This document shows positions 1 through 11,856 of a DNA stretch of 64,000 nt, piece after piece; within the stretch, counting starts at the first letter, position 1; each line of letters starts with the position of its first letter. The DNA lies in assembly GCA_946811185.2 (NCBI GenBank), contig OX328096.1:51102252-51166251 (forward strand), in the 5' to 3' direction. This DNA comes from Hippopus hippopus. Lineage: Eukaryota; Mollusca; Bivalvia; Cardiida; Cardiidae. The notes under the pieces were generated by a model. The model did not search any database and was not told the origin of the DNA. It was given only the letters and a program-made list of their open reading frames with translations. Made by a program: the position numbers and the translations under genes.

Positions 1-927
1 GATCTGACAAGACCCATTTTCACACTTGACAAGACAAACATTCTGACCAACTTTCAAGAGTATTGGACTGAAAATGTGGCCTCTACAGCGTACACAAGGT
101 TTTTCTAAGATTTGACCTAATGACCTAGTTTTTTACCTGACATGACCCATTTTCAAACTCTTCCAAATTATTATTAAGACAAACATTCTGACCATCTTTC
201 AAGAGTATTGGGCTGAAAATGTGGCCTCTAGAGAATACAAAAGTTTTTTCTATGATTTGACCAGTCCTAGTGACCTAGATTTTTACACAACCTGACCCAA
301 TTTCAAACTTTTCCAATATATCATCAAGACAAGCAGTCTGACCAACTTTCAAGAGTATTGGACAGAAAATGTGGCCTCTAGAGCGTACACAAAGTTTTTC
401 TAAGATTTGACCTAATGACCTAGTTTTTGACCCGACATGACCCATTTTCAAACGTGTCCGAAATATTATCTTTCAACTTTCAAGAGTATTGGACTGAAAA
501 TGTGGCCTCTAGAGCGTACACACAGTTTTTCTAAGATTTGACCTAATGACCTAGATTTTGACACACTGTGAACCTGACCCAATTTCAAACTTGTCTGAGA
601 TATCATCAAGACAAGCAGTCTGACCAACTTTCAAGAGTATTGGACTGAAAATGTGGCCTCTAGAGTGTAGACAAGGTTTACCTAAGATTTGACCTAGTGA
701 TCTAGTTTTTGACTCCACATGATCCATTTTCGAACTCATCAGAGATACCATCAAGACAAACATTCTGACCAAGTTTCATGAGTATCGGACTGTAAATGTG
801 GCCTCTAGAGCGTACACAAGGTAAACGTTGAAGATGCACAACACATGACGGACGACACACGACAGACAACAGACACAGCATGATCACAAAAGCTCACCTT
901 GAGCACTTCGTGCCCTGGTGAGCTGAA
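1..927 (+). repeat. 145-bp tandem repeat array with hairpin 3' end, truncated by window start
   Basis: About six units contain TGACCTAGTTTTTGACC, TGACCCATTTTCAAACT, AAACATTCTGACC and GAAAATGTGGCCTCTAGAG. After the last unit comes GAGCACTTCGTGCCC and GGTGAGCT, the terminal hairpin form shared with the arrays at 19251 and 51091. The 5' end is outside the window. Short ORFs here repeat with the units and are not genes. Confidence 0.88.
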
Positions 928-973
928 AACTTACTCACTTAAATATTTAAGTACATTACAGCATATCCTTTTT

Positions 974-1201
974 TTCTTTACAAAATGACAGAACTTTGGA
1001 CCACCGGTAGTCCAAATTCAAAGCATTTGCAGACAAGTTAAATGTGACTAAAATGATGAAATTTGTTTTCTAGAGGGTAAAAAACATTGTAGAAAAAGAA
1101 GAAAATGCTAGTTACCAGCATTTTCTCCTTTTCCCATAATGTTTCCAAAAGCCTTCTCTCTTGGGGTCAAGAAAAGTTGGGATTGTGTGGTAAAGGGTTA
1201 A
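974..1201 (+). mobile_element. TTAA-MITE, near full length
   Basis: Diverged L arm, palindrome GAAAATGCTAGTTACCAGC, R arm ending GGTAAAGGGTTAA. Confidence 0.8.
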
Positions 1202-1959
1202 GCTCAAATACAGTCATTGTCTGCGCATGTCATATTCTTCAAAGATATGACCTGTCTGCTATGACGCATCACCCATCTCCTATACAGGAGAAAAGTAATA
1301 TGCCGCTAATAAAGTATCAATGGAGAAAATGGCTATAAACATTATATCTGTGGAAAAATGTAGCCTGTTTTTCGCTCCAATTATATCTAGAAAATTTAAT
1401 TACATCATACTTCAAATGGGAAAAATAGTTTTCACAAAATACTCTTGTTTTACTGCACATCTCTGAATACAGTTTCTGAATATAGACTTAGGGAAACTAT
1501 GATTTGTGCAAGTTTTTTCCACACAGATCTATCAACAAGAAGTTACGTGTCTGGGCTTATACCGAAGCTATTACCCAAGCCTGTAGGGGCTGTTTTAATA
1601 AATGGCCAGTGCATCGGTTACATGCTAGTTGATCATAGCTGAATTAATCACACGAGGTAGCGTTTTATTGAGAAAACGTTTATTTTATTTTGAAATTCAA
1701 AGTAACAGCTGTCATTTTGAAAAGTAGTCTGGTTCTGTACCCAGAATGCTCAAATCAGATAGATGTGTATTTGAAGAATGCCATCTAGCTGAAGGTAATA
1801 CAAATAGTATAATATGGAAATTACAAAGAAAAAAAAAACGTGTCATTTCCACAAATTTCGCCTTCACATGCGAAAACAGGGCTGAGTTTTAGTTTATTCA
1901 TTTTTTGTACTTTTCAGCCTTCAAAAGAAGTTGAGTTTATACCTAGGAGCTGAAAAAGT
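1202..1959. other. No feature recognised
   Basis: AT-rich sequence; the ORF at 1445-1642 has no recognisable motif. Confidence 0.4.
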
Positions 1960-2310
1960 TTAACTCTTTTCCAGATGACAAAATTTAACACTTATACAAA
2001 TTGAAAGCATTTGCATACGACAAAGTGTATGTAGCTCAAAAGATGAGGTCTCTTTGAAATGGTAGAAAGCACTGTGGTGAAAAGAGGAAATGCTGGTTAC
2101 AAGCATTATCTCTTTTTCCAAATAAATTTTAGGCTTGTCCAAACTGAAATCACTTGCAGACAACAAAACAAAATTAATGTTACTCAAAATTGAAATCTGT
2201 CTTGGGTAGACTAGAAAACATTGTGGGAGAAGGTGAAAATGCTTGTTACCAGCATTTTCTCCATTTCCCACCGGGCCGTTAAAACCTTAGGATTGTATGG
2301 TAAATGTTAA
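1960..2310 (+). mobile_element. TTAA-MITE pair: one copy running into a second
   Basis: An L arm and palindrome (to about 2120) run straight into another L arm, palindrome and shortened R arm ending TAAATGTTAA. Confidence 0.75.
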
Positions 2311-3387
2311 TGTTACCCATGATAGTCTTGTGTTCATGTTGCAGACATAATATAACTTTTATGTACAATAGATTAGATTATTTGTAAATTCTTTTGCAAA
2401 GTGCCAAAAGTTACACTTTTTAATCTCCAGAAAGCCTATCATAATTTTTGTTAGTTGCTATAAAATAAATTTTTTATAATGTATAACCCCCATGAAGAGG
2501 AGCCCTGAAAACACGATTTCAGTTGGCTTTACAGACCGTGCAGATCAAAAATTAGGCTGCACAGAAAAAGCAGTCAGATCTTTGTTTGCACTATCAGTTA
2601 TGTGGACCATACCAATACATGTACATGGGAAGTTTAATCTGAAATGCGTATCTTCAACTTCTTGTCTATCTTTGGTGGGCCTAAGTGTAAGTTGCTGGCA
2701 GAAAAATGAATTTTAAAATCAGGTCAAACATAAACAAAAGATAGAGCAACTTGGCAACTTTTGACCTAGTTTTAAAATTAATTTTTCTGCCTTTTGGTAT
2801 GATTTAAATTTAAATGCCTTTTAACATCGCATTGTTTTCTTTTGGCTGCCAGTGTTATTAATTTATGCAAGACCAAAAACATCCTTTACCCTTGGAGCCT
2901 AAGCACCCTCAATAATTTGCTTTTCTAGGACAGTTCAGATCTTGATAAGGCTGCATTCTGATCTTAGATCCATACTCTCTGCTACTTTGTACCACATTCT
3001 AGACAACTCAGCTCAGAAAATGCAATATAAAGACTGTCTTTTTTATCAACTAAACTGTGAACTAAATGGGTCTCTTTCAGTGCTTTCGGGCTAAAATATG
3101 GGATAGCCTAGATCCAAGATTAGATTTCATGCTCTGTGCAGTCTGATCTCAATCTGTGCAATCCACAAAAGCATGCAAAGAGTAGTATTTCACAGAAAAG
3201 AATGGAACATCCATGTGAAATATTCATTAGCAGTCTAGAGAGAACAATCACAGACTCCCATGAAGCCAAGTTCAAAGCCATTCTGCAATAACATGATATC
3301 CAAGTTCACTCATCATGCAACCACACCCCTGGAATCCAGCCACATTGGAACCAGCAAACCTGAGTAGGTATCAGCTAGCTTTTAAAT
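2311..3387. other. No feature recognised
   Basis: Contains CTGTGCAGTCTGATCT, a phrase that recurs in diverged form elsewhere in the window (25.6 and 44.7 kb), probably from an old repeat. Confidence 0.4.
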
Positions 3388-3530
3388 ATTTTACATAACA
3401 ATATTTTACACTTGTTCAAATTGAAAGCATTTCCAGACAACAAACCAAATGCGGTTCAAATAATGAGATTTACTTCTGAAATGGTAGAAAACATTGTGGG
3501 AAATGGAGAAAATGCTCATAACCATTATGG
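3388..3530 (+). mobile_element. TTAA-MITE, left half
   Basis: L arm and the first half of the palindrome (ATTGTGGGAAATGGAGAAAA); the rest is lost. Confidence 0.65.
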
Positions 3531-4189
3531 AACCTGGGTTTCTGTTTACATCTCGAATGTATGTACATACCCATGAAACACTGCTCACTGCGTCCCTGGG
3601 GTCCGGAAAAAATTAGTCAAAGCATTAAGTTAATCTAGCTACATCAGTGAATAAAGGGAAAAAATACAAAGTTTTTAGTACTGCATATCAGACCATTGGA
3701 ATTACAATTTATCTATGAATGTATCTCAGCCTGCACATGTATGATGCTACTGAGCCTGTGTGATTGTAGTTCTGTTTCAATCATTCATGTCTCAATATTC
3801 AAGTGGATACCCATGATAAATACAGACAATACCCAGCAAATTGATTGCAGGACCAACTGTTGCTTTAAAATCTTTCTGAAGATGAAGATGGCTTCCAGAA
3901 ATTTCACATTAAAACCTTTTTTTTTCCACACTGTTTTGAGATATATTTGAGTGATGATTTATGCATGCATATGGAATTTGGAAGGAACTCAATGGGACTC
4001 AACTTTTTCAGTGACACCAAGTCGCATGGACTTGACACAATCTTAGGCAAACAGAAACACTGAAACAATCAAAACTTTTATCTCATATGCAAGACTCCTA
4101 TTGGCCAGAACAATCTGGGAGCATCTCTAATAGGGTAGTCTACTGTACAAACCTTATGTTTACCTTCTTCAGTTTGTTATACTTACTGA
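3531..4189. other. No feature recognised
   Basis: The 84-codon ORF at 3696 is not protein-like. Confidence 0.4.
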
Positions 4190-4399
4190 AATCTAGACAG
4201 CATTTGCCAAGGCAAAATTAAATACACAATGTAATGCCACAATGATGGCATTTTTCTTTGAACTTGCAGAAAAACATTGAGAGAAAAGGAAAAAATATTA
4301 GTAATCAGCATTTTCTCCTTTTTCCATGATGTTTACAAAAGAATTTTTCCTCATGATGCAGTCATTGTAGAAATACAAGATTGCTCAGTAAAGGGGTAA
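4190..4399 (+). mobile_element. TTAA-MITE, diverged
   Basis: Strongly mutated L arm, recognisable palindrome around 4290-4330, R arm with GCTCAGTAAAGGGGTAA. Confidence 0.55.
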
Positions 4400-4737
4400 G
4401 GTTGATGGGGTACAGATTACAATACAAATTTTTCACACAATTAATATTGGACCATAATGAGAAAGAGATCTGCCAGGGTGACCGCTAAATGACCAATCCT
4501 TAACCAGAGATTTTATTACTATTACATGTAACACACCCACTCCCTGTACTGACCAGTGTGGTGACAAAATTACAATTTTCTACAGATTGAAATAACTGTT
4601 TGTCTTGCTTTGCTAAGTGGATAGGAAATTAAATTAATCAGTCCTGGTCTGATCCTGAACGGAAGTGCAGATTTTAATCTTCACACTGTAGCTGGGTTTT
4701 CCTTTCCTTTCCTAGGCATGTCCTTGTGCAAGACGCA
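4400..4737. other. No feature recognised
   Basis: Nothing beyond AT-rich unique-looking sequence. Confidence 0.4.
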
Positions 4738-4968
4738 TTATTTCAGGTATATCACCATGGACAGTGTACATATCCATGCTTTTTCCTGGAGTTTCTTTTT
4801 CTGCTTTCCCAAGTAAACTTCATCGAAAAAATGATCTGCGAGAGAGAGGAATGAATCATGTTGCAATGACCATCATCAGTCCTTGGAAAGAAATTGGCTG
4901 AGCTGGAGATTAGAACCAGCAACCTCCTTGTTTCAAACCCTGCAGGGTACCAAGAAAGCTATCAGGCT
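4738..4968 (-). mobile_element. SINE copy, diverged
   Basis: Body motifs of the 5280 SINE (ATCCATGCTTTTTCCTGGAG, AAAGAAATTGGCTGAGC) are present; the tRNA-like head is degraded and the tail is missing. Confidence 0.7.
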
Positions 4969-5279
4969 TGACCAGTATTTCTCTTGAACATCATAGAAAA
5001 GAGTCTGGGTAAAAAAGCATTTACTTGTTGCAAGCAATTGCTGCTTTTCTGCAGTATTTTTAAATGACTCTAATAACTTCAGGAACATGAAAAATTATGT
5101 TGTTGAGTAACTGGTTTATTAGCTGTTAACATACTGAAAATAATGTAGGTTTAAATGATTACTTCAAATACATGACTACAGATAACTGGACTATTCCTGC
5201 TGCATCAAATTGCAATACCAACTTCACAGAATGTGGGATAAAATGCCAGACTGCTTTAATAGCACACACTTTTAGTAAT

Positions 5280-5594
5280 ATTGATTGATTGTATGGTGTT
5301 TAACGCCGTTTTCAACATTATTTCAGTTATATCGCGACGGCCAGTGCACCTATCCATGCTTTCCTGGAGTCTCTTTTACCAGTACTCCACACAATTTTCT
5401 TTCCAAGCCACTGGCTGCTTTCCCACATAATCATTGTCGAAACAATGGTCAGCGGTGGGAGAGGAATGAATCCTGTCGCAGTGACTATCATCAATCCTCG
5501 GAAAGAAATTGGCCGAGCCAGGGGTTGTAGCCAGGGATCGAATCCTGGACCCCGTGTTCTCAAGTCCTGCACGCTACCGACTGAGCTACCGGGG
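5280..5594 (-). mobile_element. tRNA-derived SINE, nearly complete
   Basis: Read on the minus strand it begins with a tRNA-like head: GCCCCGGTAGCTCAGTCGG (A box) and GGATTCGATCCCTGG (B box), then a body with GCCAGTGGCTTGG and AGACTCCAGGAAAGCATG, and a tail ending in CAATCAATCAAT. It is the reference copy for this SINE in the window. The head drives RNA polymerase III transcription in such elements. Confidence 0.85.
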
Positions 5595-6007
5595 CTTGGC
5601 ACTTTTAGTAATAACAGCAGAAATTTTCCTTGGACCATAACCCCATTAATATGTAAATTGGGTGGTAACCCACAACTATTTCACCCATCACACCCATTAG
5701 CTATATTTAGAACACCTCACTGTGGTGGCATCTGGGTGAAATAAAATACATACAAGAAAAACTTTGATGAAAAGGCCATTCTGGAATCATTGTGACAAAT
5801 GTATAAACTGCTCATTTTTTAACAATAGCTCAATTTATCATTTTATTTGCCATATTATACAGCTGAGGTGTCAAAAGGGGGCTTGGAAGTGGGAAAGGGG
5901 TTAAATTGCATGTTTTTTCCCATATATGTCAAATGATTTGACATGTACCCCAACATCATATATATACAATTACCATTAATGGAAGAGAAATGTCCTTGTC
6001 AGTGACC
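5595..6007. other. No feature recognised
   Basis: Contains a local ACCCACAACTATTTCACCC / GGGTGAAATA inverted motif; otherwise nothing. Confidence 0.35.
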
Positions 6008-6233
6008 TTAACCCTTTTCCATACCACAGATTTTAGACTTTTCCAAATCCAAAACAACTGCAGACAACAAATTAAAAAATGCTACCAATCAGCTTAAGCT
6101 CCCTGATAGGATAGAAAATATTGTGGGTAAAGGGGAAACAGCTGGTTACCAGAATTTTCTCCTAATCCCAGAGTGTTTTCAAAACCTTTCTACCACAGGG
6201 TCGTCAAAACTCGGGATTGTTTGTGAAAGGCTG
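6008..6233 (+). mobile_element. TTAA-MITE
   Basis: TTAACCCTTTTCCATACCAC start, L-arm body, R arm GGGTCGTCAAAACTCGGGAT. Confidence 0.8.
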
Positions 6234-6676
6234 AAACCAAATTAATTCTTTCCCTTATTTGAATCAGGTGCAGGGGAAAACTCTTGAAGAATAAATCAAT
6301 GTGGAAAATGGAAAATTTTGTCATATTGTACAATTTATAATCTGTCGAACATTTTGTATTGACAAACATTTGTAACGACATTGTACACTTTTATGTGAAA
6401 GATGTTCTACTGTTATGTTTTCTTGGAGGTTCAATACCAAAACTGTGAACAAAATATGGCAATTTTAGTAAATTGTCACTTTTCTGAAAAGTAAAGGAGT
6501 AAAAATCTTATGACTGATACAGAAAAAAACTTACATCTAATGTCTATACATGTGCAGGTTTTCGTTTATCTAGCAGAACGTAAAGATACATGTATGATAA
6601 ACAGACATTAAAACTGTAAACTTTCTTTTTTGACACCCTGTATCATCAAAAACTTGCATTCATTATCTGGCAAGGG
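6234..6676. other. No feature recognised
   Basis: AT-rich, no repeats matched within the window. Confidence 0.4.
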
Positions 6677-6882
6677 TTAACCTTTTATTAAAACTTTTTT
6701 TTTTAGCTTTTTTCCCCAAACAACAAATCAAATGTGGCTCAGATGATGGTATTTGTCTTTGGAAGGGTAAAAAAAATTGTGGAAAAAGAAGAAAAAATGC
6801 TTGTTGCCAGCATTTTCTCCTTTTCCAACGAAGTTTTCGAAAGTCTTCTTCTTAGACACAGAATTTTGTGGCAAATGGTTAA
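6677..6882 (+). mobile_element. TTAA-MITE
   Basis: TTAA at both ends; the L arm is partly replaced by a T-run. Confidence 0.75.
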
Positions 6883-7115
6883 CCTTTGATTCAAACTTTT
6901 CCTTGCATTTTTCTCTGCTAATAAGGGCAGATAAGATTATAAAGCAAGTCAATATTTTGAAATACAAGTATGTAGAAAAAAAAATCCTGAAATCTGATCA
7001 AAGATCTAAAGGATTGCATGTGATCTACTCATCAGGACTAAATGTCACATGTATCATGTCATTCAACCATCAACCTTGATGACAGGATTAAAGACTTGCT
7101 TATGTCATTAATACC

Positions 7116-7343
7116 TTAACCCTTTCAGAAACAACCCAAAGTTTTAACCACCCTGAAAGAAGACAGGTTTTAAAAGCATTTAGGGAAAAGGAGAAAATGC
7201 TGGTAAGCAGCATTTTCTCCTTTTCCTTAAATGCTTTCTCTATCCTTTAAAAAACAGTGAAATCATTCAAGCCACATTAAATTTGTCTGTGTGTGTTTAC
7301 AATTTGGGCACGCTTAAAATTTTGTCATATCGTAAAGAGTAAA
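7116..7343 (-). mobile_element. TTAA-MITE with rewritten stem
   Basis: R arm first. The outer palindrome reads AAAGCATTTAGGGAAAAGG with TTTTCCTTAAATGCTTT opposite, so both strands of the stem differ from the family form in step. Confidence 0.85.
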
Positions 7344-7539
7344 CTCTTATCCTGCAACTTGTCTCCTTTGCGAGCAGTGAAATCCAAAATCAATCTACAC
7401 TCGAATCTTGGTCTGCACTGTTCGCAAAGTCACAAATAGTATCAGATGAAAATAACGATTATTGTAAGGATAGAGGGAGGATGGCCACGACCTCCCCTAT
7501 CCAATATACGTGGCTAATAAAGTTTGAAAAAAAAAACTG

Positions 7540-7798
7540 TTCACAGGATGACTAAAGTTTAGACTTGCCCAAACTCAATGCATGTGTGGACTACAAATTG
7601 AACTTGCCAAAACTCAAAACATGTGCAGACTACAAATTGAATGTGGTTCAAAAATGGGACATGTCTGAGAACTGTGTGGTAAACGTTGTGTAGAAAGTAC
7701 TAAATGCTGGTTACCAGCACTTTCTCCTTATCCAACAATGTTTTGAAAAGCCTTCATTCTCGGAATCATTAAAGCAGATTTGCATGTTTAAGGGTTAA
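7540..7798 (+). mobile_element. TTAA-MITE with duplicated L-arm segment
   Basis: The L-arm piece around ACTTGCCCAAACTCAA occurs twice (7563 and 7601). Palindrome and R arm follow, ending AAGGGTTAA. Confidence 0.7.
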
Positions 7799-7872
7799 AC
7801 AGCCAAGCTTATTATCTTCTTGAAAATAAAATTTAAGTAATTTTAACCGCCAGAAAATAAGAGGAGAAAGAT

Positions 7873-8080
7873 TTAACCCTTTACCAGCCATTGCCCAAAG
7901 AGTAAGCCTAGTTAAAACTTTAGGGAAATGAAGGAGAAAATGCTGGTAACCAGCATTTTCTCCTTTTTTCACAATGTTTTCTAACCTTTTAAAGGCAATT
8001 CCAATAATTTGAACCATGTTATTTGTTGTCTGTAAATATTGTCAAAATGGATGTGTATTGTATGGCTCAGATTTAAAGCT
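7873..8080 (-). mobile_element. TTAA-MITE
   Basis: TTAACCCTTTACCAGCCATTG start; intact palindrome centre; decayed L arm. Confidence 0.75.
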
Positions 8081-8219
8081 ATCAAAGATTTGCCAAATAA
8101 TACCTCAACATGCCTGCATAAGAAACATAAGCTACCCTTTGCACGATATAGGCTGAATATAATGCACACAGGATTAAATTACATATCTTTTGAAGTGTTT
8201 TTAGCCTTTTAAAAGGGGA

Positions 8220-8392
8220 TTAACTCCTTACCAAACAATCCCATGGTTTTTTTTGGTCCCCCTTAGGAAGAAAGCTTTAGAAAACACTATATGAAACAAA
8301 GAAAGTGCTAGTAACTAGTCTTTCAATATTTCAAATAATGTTTCTAACCTTTTGCAGACAAATTTTGTACTTTAGTAAAGAGTCATGCTTAA
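8220..8392 (-). mobile_element. TTAA-MITE, shortened
   Basis: TTAACTCCTTACCAAACAATC start and TTTAGTAAAGAGTCA near the end; the palindrome is damaged. Confidence 0.65.
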
Positions 8393-8419
8393 CCAAATGA
8401 AACCATGTTATACAGACCC

Positions 8420-8622
8420 TTAACTCTCCACCAGATGACAAAATTGTATACTCGGTTCAATTTAAAAGCATTTGCAGACGATAACTTAAATGTTGCTAAT
8501 TTGTCCTTGTAAAATGATGAATGTGGGAAAAAGAGAAAAATGCTGGTTACCAGCATTTTCTTCCATTCCCACAATGCTTTTTCAGGGTAGTTTGAACTCT
8601 AGATTCTGTAGAAAAGGCGTTC
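8420..8622 (+). mobile_element. TTAA-MITE, with a further fragment to 8668
   Basis: TTAACTCTCCACCAGATGAC start and good palindrome at 8540-8580; then, at 8628-8668, a half-palindrome of another copy (GCTTTTGAAAACATTG). Confidence 0.7.
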
Positions 8623-8883
8623 AGAAGAAAAGCTTTTGAAAACATTGTAAGGAAAAGGAGAAAATGCGCCTTTCTAAGTAAGATTTTAGTATCTGAGCCA
8701 TGTTCTAATTGTTATCTGCAACTGCATTGAAATCAGAAGTGTCTCAAACTTAATTGCTTTGTAAAAGGTTCGAGACAGTATTGTATTACTGTTTTATTTA
8801 CAGGTAGGTAAGACTTTCACACAACTTACCCACATGCTATGTGCAACTTACAATGATTTTGCTAATAAAGCAAATAATGATCA

Positions 8884-9299
8884 GGGTTCATATTCATCAA
8901 CCATTCTCAGGAATGTCCTTAACTCTTTACCAAACCACAATATTATAGACTGGTCCAAATTGAAAGCATTTGCACATGACAATATAAATGAGACTATAAA
9001 ATTGAAATTTGGTTTGGGAAGGGTAGAAAACATTGTGGTAAAAGGAGAAAATGCTGGTTTCCAGCATTTTCTCCTTTTCCCACAATGTTTTCAAAAGGCT
9101 TCTTTCTCAGGGTCATTAAAAGTCGGGATTGTGTGGTAAAGAGTTAATCTCTAAGATTTTCAAGATTTGAAAGTAACACAACTTCCGACTGAAAATTCAT
9201 TTGGCTTAGCCAAACAGAAGTTGTGTAACTGGCAGATTTAGAAAATTGTGGTGAATAAGACAAGGGATGTTCTTAAGAATGGCTGATAAATACAGACCC
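8884..9299. mobile_element. Fold-back MITE (AACTTCTGACTGGCTAAGCC type) split by a TTAA-MITE
   Basis: GGTTCATATTCATCAACCATTC at the left is mirrored by GAATGGCTGATAAATACAGACC at the right, and the centre has ACACAACTTCCGACTG with its inverse CAGAAGTTGTGTAAC. A TTAA-MITE sits at 8919-9147 in the left arm with TTAA on both sides. Confidence 0.7.
8919..9147 (+). mobile_element. TTAA-MITE, near consensus, 229 bp
   Basis: TTAA at both ends, complete L arm, perfect central palindrome and complete R arm. It lies inside the fold-back MITE 8884-9299, showing that TTAA is the target site. Confidence 0.92.
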
Positions 9300-9324
9300 A
9301 GACGGACCAGACTGAATAAACCCA

Positions 9325-9596
9325 TTAACACTTTACCAATCAGTCTGTTGTTTTCATATCCCTAGAAGAGAAAGAATTTGAAAACTTTGGGCGAAAAGGA
9401 GAAAGGCTGGTAACCACCAAATTATCCTTCTTTCCATTGGTTTTTTCTGGTAACCAGCATTTTTTTTCCATTTCCCACAATGTTTTCTACACAATCATAG
9501 ACAAATACATTGATTTTAACCACTTCTTATTTTGTCGTTTGCAAATTCTTTCAGTTTGAATGAGTCCTAAAATTTGGTTGTTTGGTAAAGAGTTAA
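9325..9596 (-). mobile_element. TTAA-MITE with partly duplicated centre
   Basis: R arm first; the central palindrome is interrupted by an extra copy of its middle (GGTAACCACC and GGTAACCAGC). Confidence 0.75.
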
Positions 9597-9750
9597 GCCG
9601 TTTGAATTTGTTTCCTGCATAAACCAATTACTTCCATTCTGGACTGGTCTAAAGTTTGGTTGTGTGTTAAGAGTTAAAATATTTAGTGAGAAAAAAAAAG
9701 GACCAGTGTCTTTCTATGCATTTTGCAAAACCCGTTTCAATTACATTCCT

Positions 9751-9900
9751 AGATTTCTTTTACCAGTACATTGTACAATACTCTTTTAGGGCACTGGCTG
9801 CTTTCCCAAATAAACAGTCCAAACAATGTTCAGCTGCTAGACACAAATGAACCCTATTCAGGGCTTGGTCAAGCAGGGATAAAAAAACTGACAACCTATG
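9751..9900 (-). mobile_element. SINE fragment
   Basis: Contains TTTTACCAGTACATTG, GGCACTGGCTGCTTTCCCA and remnants of the head-proximal part; both ends are lost. Confidence 0.6.
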
Positions 9901-10206
9901 AATTGTTAGCCTTTTGTTTTACCCCTCTTGGCGAGAAAAAACTGAAGGAAAGGAAAAAATTTTTTCTGATTGAAATTGTAAAGATTGTGGGAAAAAGAGC
10001 AAGAAATTACATATAGCAATTGCCACTTTTATAAAAGTGTTTTCAAAAGCTATCAACTGCACAGATGTAAAATTTCAATCTTTATATTATTATGGTTTTT
10101 ACTCTTTACAAGACTCATCCATATCAATAGCATAAAAATTTTGCTGGCAGCAAAACAAGACTTTTTAGCACTGTCCAAATGATAAGACTTGCTTTTTAAA
10201 GGGTTG

Positions 10207-10503
10207 AAATTGATTGGTTGTACGGTGTTCAACGCAGTTTTCGACATTATTTCAGTTATATCACAGCAGCCAGCACACCTATCCATGCTTTCCTAAAGTT
10301 CCTTTTACCAGTACTCCACACAGTATTCTTACCAAGCCAGTGGCTGTTTTCCCACATAATCATTCTCGAAACAATGGTCAGTGGTGAGAGAGAGTCGCAA
10401 CGACTATCATCAATCCTTGGAAAGAAATTGGCTAAGCCAGGAATCGAATCATCAACCCCCTGTTCTCAAGTCCTGTACCCTACCAACTGAGCTACAGTGC
10501 CTC
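10207..10503 (-). mobile_element. tRNA-derived SINE copy
   Basis: Full-length form of the 5280 family: ATTGATTGGTTGTACGGTG tail at the left and CCAACTGAGCTACAGTGCC (A-box complement) at the right. Confidence 0.8.
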
Positions 10504-10511
10504 AGCCCAAA

Positions 10512-10636
10512 GGGTTGAAAACACTGCTGGAAAAGGAGAAAATGCTAGCTATTTACATTTTCACCTATACCCACAATGTTTTCAGAAGCTTTTGACCACG
10601 TAGATGATAAACATCGGATTACTTGGTAAAGGGCTG
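10512..10636 (+). mobile_element. TTAA-MITE, right part
   Basis: Half palindrome plus R arm joined to the end of a SINE. Confidence 0.6.
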
Positions 10637-10929
10637 GGAAAAAGTCAGTTAAATGTGAAGGCAGTTTACATAACCATGTGAATTTTCACTTTGTTTACAA
10701 CATCAAGATAGTTGCACAAACAGATTTTATGTTTAACTTTAACTGCTTTTATATAGCATTTGTTGGAACATGAGTGCTTACATCTGCTTTGAATCGTATC
10801 ATGAAAAAAACTCTGAAAGCTTCTTTTTGGGTTGTTGATGTTCATTTGTGACTGTTACCAATAAAATACATGGTGTACCATACATTTCTCCACCAGTAAC
10901 TCTACAAATTAGACTATTTTCCCTACATT

Positions 10930-11020
10930 TAAAAGCTTTGAAAAGCCTTGAAAAAAGGAGCAACTGCTTGTAACAAGCAATTTCTCCTTTTCCCACAATG
11001 TTTTCCATACTATCTGTAAA
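10930..11020. mobile_element. TTAA-MITE palindrome fragment with compensated stem
   Basis: AACTGCTTGTAACAAGCAATT replaces the usual centre; one G-to-T change in the left strand is matched by C-to-A on the right. Confidence 0.6.
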
Positions 11021-11659
11021 ATTGAACTATTGCTGGCCAATATCCCGCCTCCACCAACCAGTTGCCTTATGGCTTGATTCAGATTTTTAAAAAAAAAACG
11101 AAGGGCTATAACTCATGTAACAGCTGACCAATACCGAAATTGCTACTTCACAACAGTTACTGTAGAAGAACAGTACAAAAATTTCTTGAACTGTCAGACA
11201 GAAAGGTAGATGGATGGTCAGATGGACCACCTGTTTCTAGTATACTTCCAACCCCATTTACCGTGTTGTGTGAGTTATAATGATTTTGTTGAATACAGAT
11301 TATTATAATCAACAATTCCTCCATACAATCATACATGTATGAGAATGAATCCTTTTGACCTTTTATGAAGAGAGATTATGATGGCTATAAATTATAAAAT
11401 TCAATGAACCACTTAGTTCTCATGGCCATGAAACACATTATTACCTAGGGACATGCAATCACATGGTCTTACATATAAGTAAGGAGTCTTGAGTTTAGTA
11501 ACCCTGCACATTCTATGGGCTTGACATTCCATAGCCAGTGTCTCCCGATGCCTTAGCTCAATGGTAAATGATAATATCTTATCGGTGATAAATACATCCT
11601 GTTCCATAATTCCTAGAGTGACAGGCTACACAATACCTAGATTCCATATTTTGTGGTTC
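11021..11659. other. No feature recognised
   Basis: Includes TCAGACAGAAAGGTAGATGG, possibly decayed simple-repeat DNA of a hairpin-ended element. Confidence 0.35.
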
Positions 11660-11856
11660 TCAACACTTTACAAAATTTTAGCGTTTGCAGGCGACAAATT
11701 AGATGTGACAAAGATACTTGCCTTTCAAAATGGTAACAAAAAAGTTGTGGGGAAAAGCAGATATGCTGGTTACCAGTATTTTCTTCTTTTCCAAGACTGA
11801 CTTCAAATGCCTTCTTTAGGGTCATCAAAACTTGTAACTGTTTGGTAAAAGGTTAA
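11660..11856 (+). mobile_element. TTAA-MITE
   Basis: L arm with GCAGGCGACAAATTAG, palindrome GCTGGTTACCAG, R arm ending GGTAAAAGGTTAA. Confidence 0.75.

Noticed and set aside
1..927. Possible CRISPR array because of regular repeats
   Set aside because: Units are contiguous 145-bp tandem repeats without unique spacers, in an animal genome.
5526..5594. Functional tRNA gene on the minus strand
   Set aside because: The A and B boxes are followed by a SINE body and tail seen in many other copies; it is the head of a retroposon.
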